From Candidatus Omnitrophota bacterium (GTDB lineage: Bacteria; Omnitrophota; Gorgyraeia; Zapsychrales; Zapsychraceae), in NCBI GenBank assembly GCA_020632495.1, contig JACKFL010000005.1:310001-374000 (forward strand): a DNA stretch of 64,000 bases; not shown here. The letters are read 5' to 3'. More model-generated notes on the stretch are below. The model saw only the letters and a program-made list of their open reading frames with translations, made no database searches and was not told the origin of the DNA. Within the stretch, counting starts at the first letter, position 1.

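Noticed and set aside
63970..63975. GTG at 63975 as the start codon of the giant gene
   Set aside because: The frame is open and protein-like upstream to the window edge (ELAYLADR), there is no ribosome binding site in the visible bases, and the sequence does not look like an N-terminus.
11569..64000. The giant frame as an assembly or frame artefact
   Set aside because: Recognisable domains run in the same frame from end to end, with codon-consistent repeats of 405 and 399 bp (both multiples of 3); random absence of stops over 52 kb is not credible. Assembly collapse of repeat copy number remains possible.
1..64000. tRNA, rRNA, riboswitch or transposase genes
   Set aside because: I looked for cloverleaf, rRNA-like and transposase motifs and saw none that I could support.

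Overview
The window looks like part of an Omnitrophota (former OP3) genome or a close relative. It has moderately high GC, E. coli-like sigma-70 promoters, Gram-negative envelope genes (lipoproteins, phospholipid synthesis, a type IV pilin-like protein) and, decisively, one minus-strand reading frame of more than 52 kb. Giant genes of this size are known from Omnitrophota; the phylum assignment rests on that analogy and was not tested by a search.

Layout. Positions 1-2623 (minus strand) hold the start of an unidentified gene, a MarR-family regulator, a pilin-like protein and a secreted TPR/coiled-coil protein, with an AT-rich palindromic repeat at 1178-1316. Positions 2945-7377 (plus strand) hold mutS and mutL, overlapping by ATGA. 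They converge on a minus-strand gene series at 7382-11482: two small genes, a CdsA / PlsC / CDP-alcohol phosphatidyltransferase trio with overlapping ends, and three small genes of which two encode exported proteins. Only 86 bp upstream of that series ends the giant gene, which fills 11569-64000 and continues beyond the right edge. The visible part encodes at least 17,476 residues.

The giant protein reads like a whole set of bacterial proteins fused in frame. From N- to C-terminus (high to low coordinate): a Tyr-rich beta-type region with one membrane anchor, a long helical region, a polytopic membrane block, a possible glycosyltransferase-like membrane region, a DUF218/YdcF-like domain, a SAM methyltransferase, a UPF0489 domain, a minimal nucleotidyltransferase, two copies of an unnamed membrane module, a rhomboid protease, a RelA/SpoT-like region with ACT domains, an HEFGH metallopeptidase-like region, an alpha/beta hydrolase, an array of palindromic elements, a NagB-like glucosamine-6-phosphate deaminase, another polytopic block, a second nucleotidyltransferase-like region, a HAD phosphatase, a second alpha/beta hydrolase, a GNAT-like region, a GlnD-like protein, an SF2/SecA-like ATPase, then long repeats and an Arg/Glu-rich tail.

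Many of these blocks are separated by hydrophobic segments that look like internal signal peptides, several ending in AxAQ or AxAD, usually followed by a second membrane helix. The simplest reading, an inference, is a membrane-threaded polyprotein that signal peptidase, and perhaps its own rhomboid and HEFGH regions, could cut into pieces. The most unusual DNA feature is a 2.2-kb array (38571-40771) of 22 in-frame palindromic elements. Their cores are nearly constant, but their outer arms differ between element types and change in compensating pairs.
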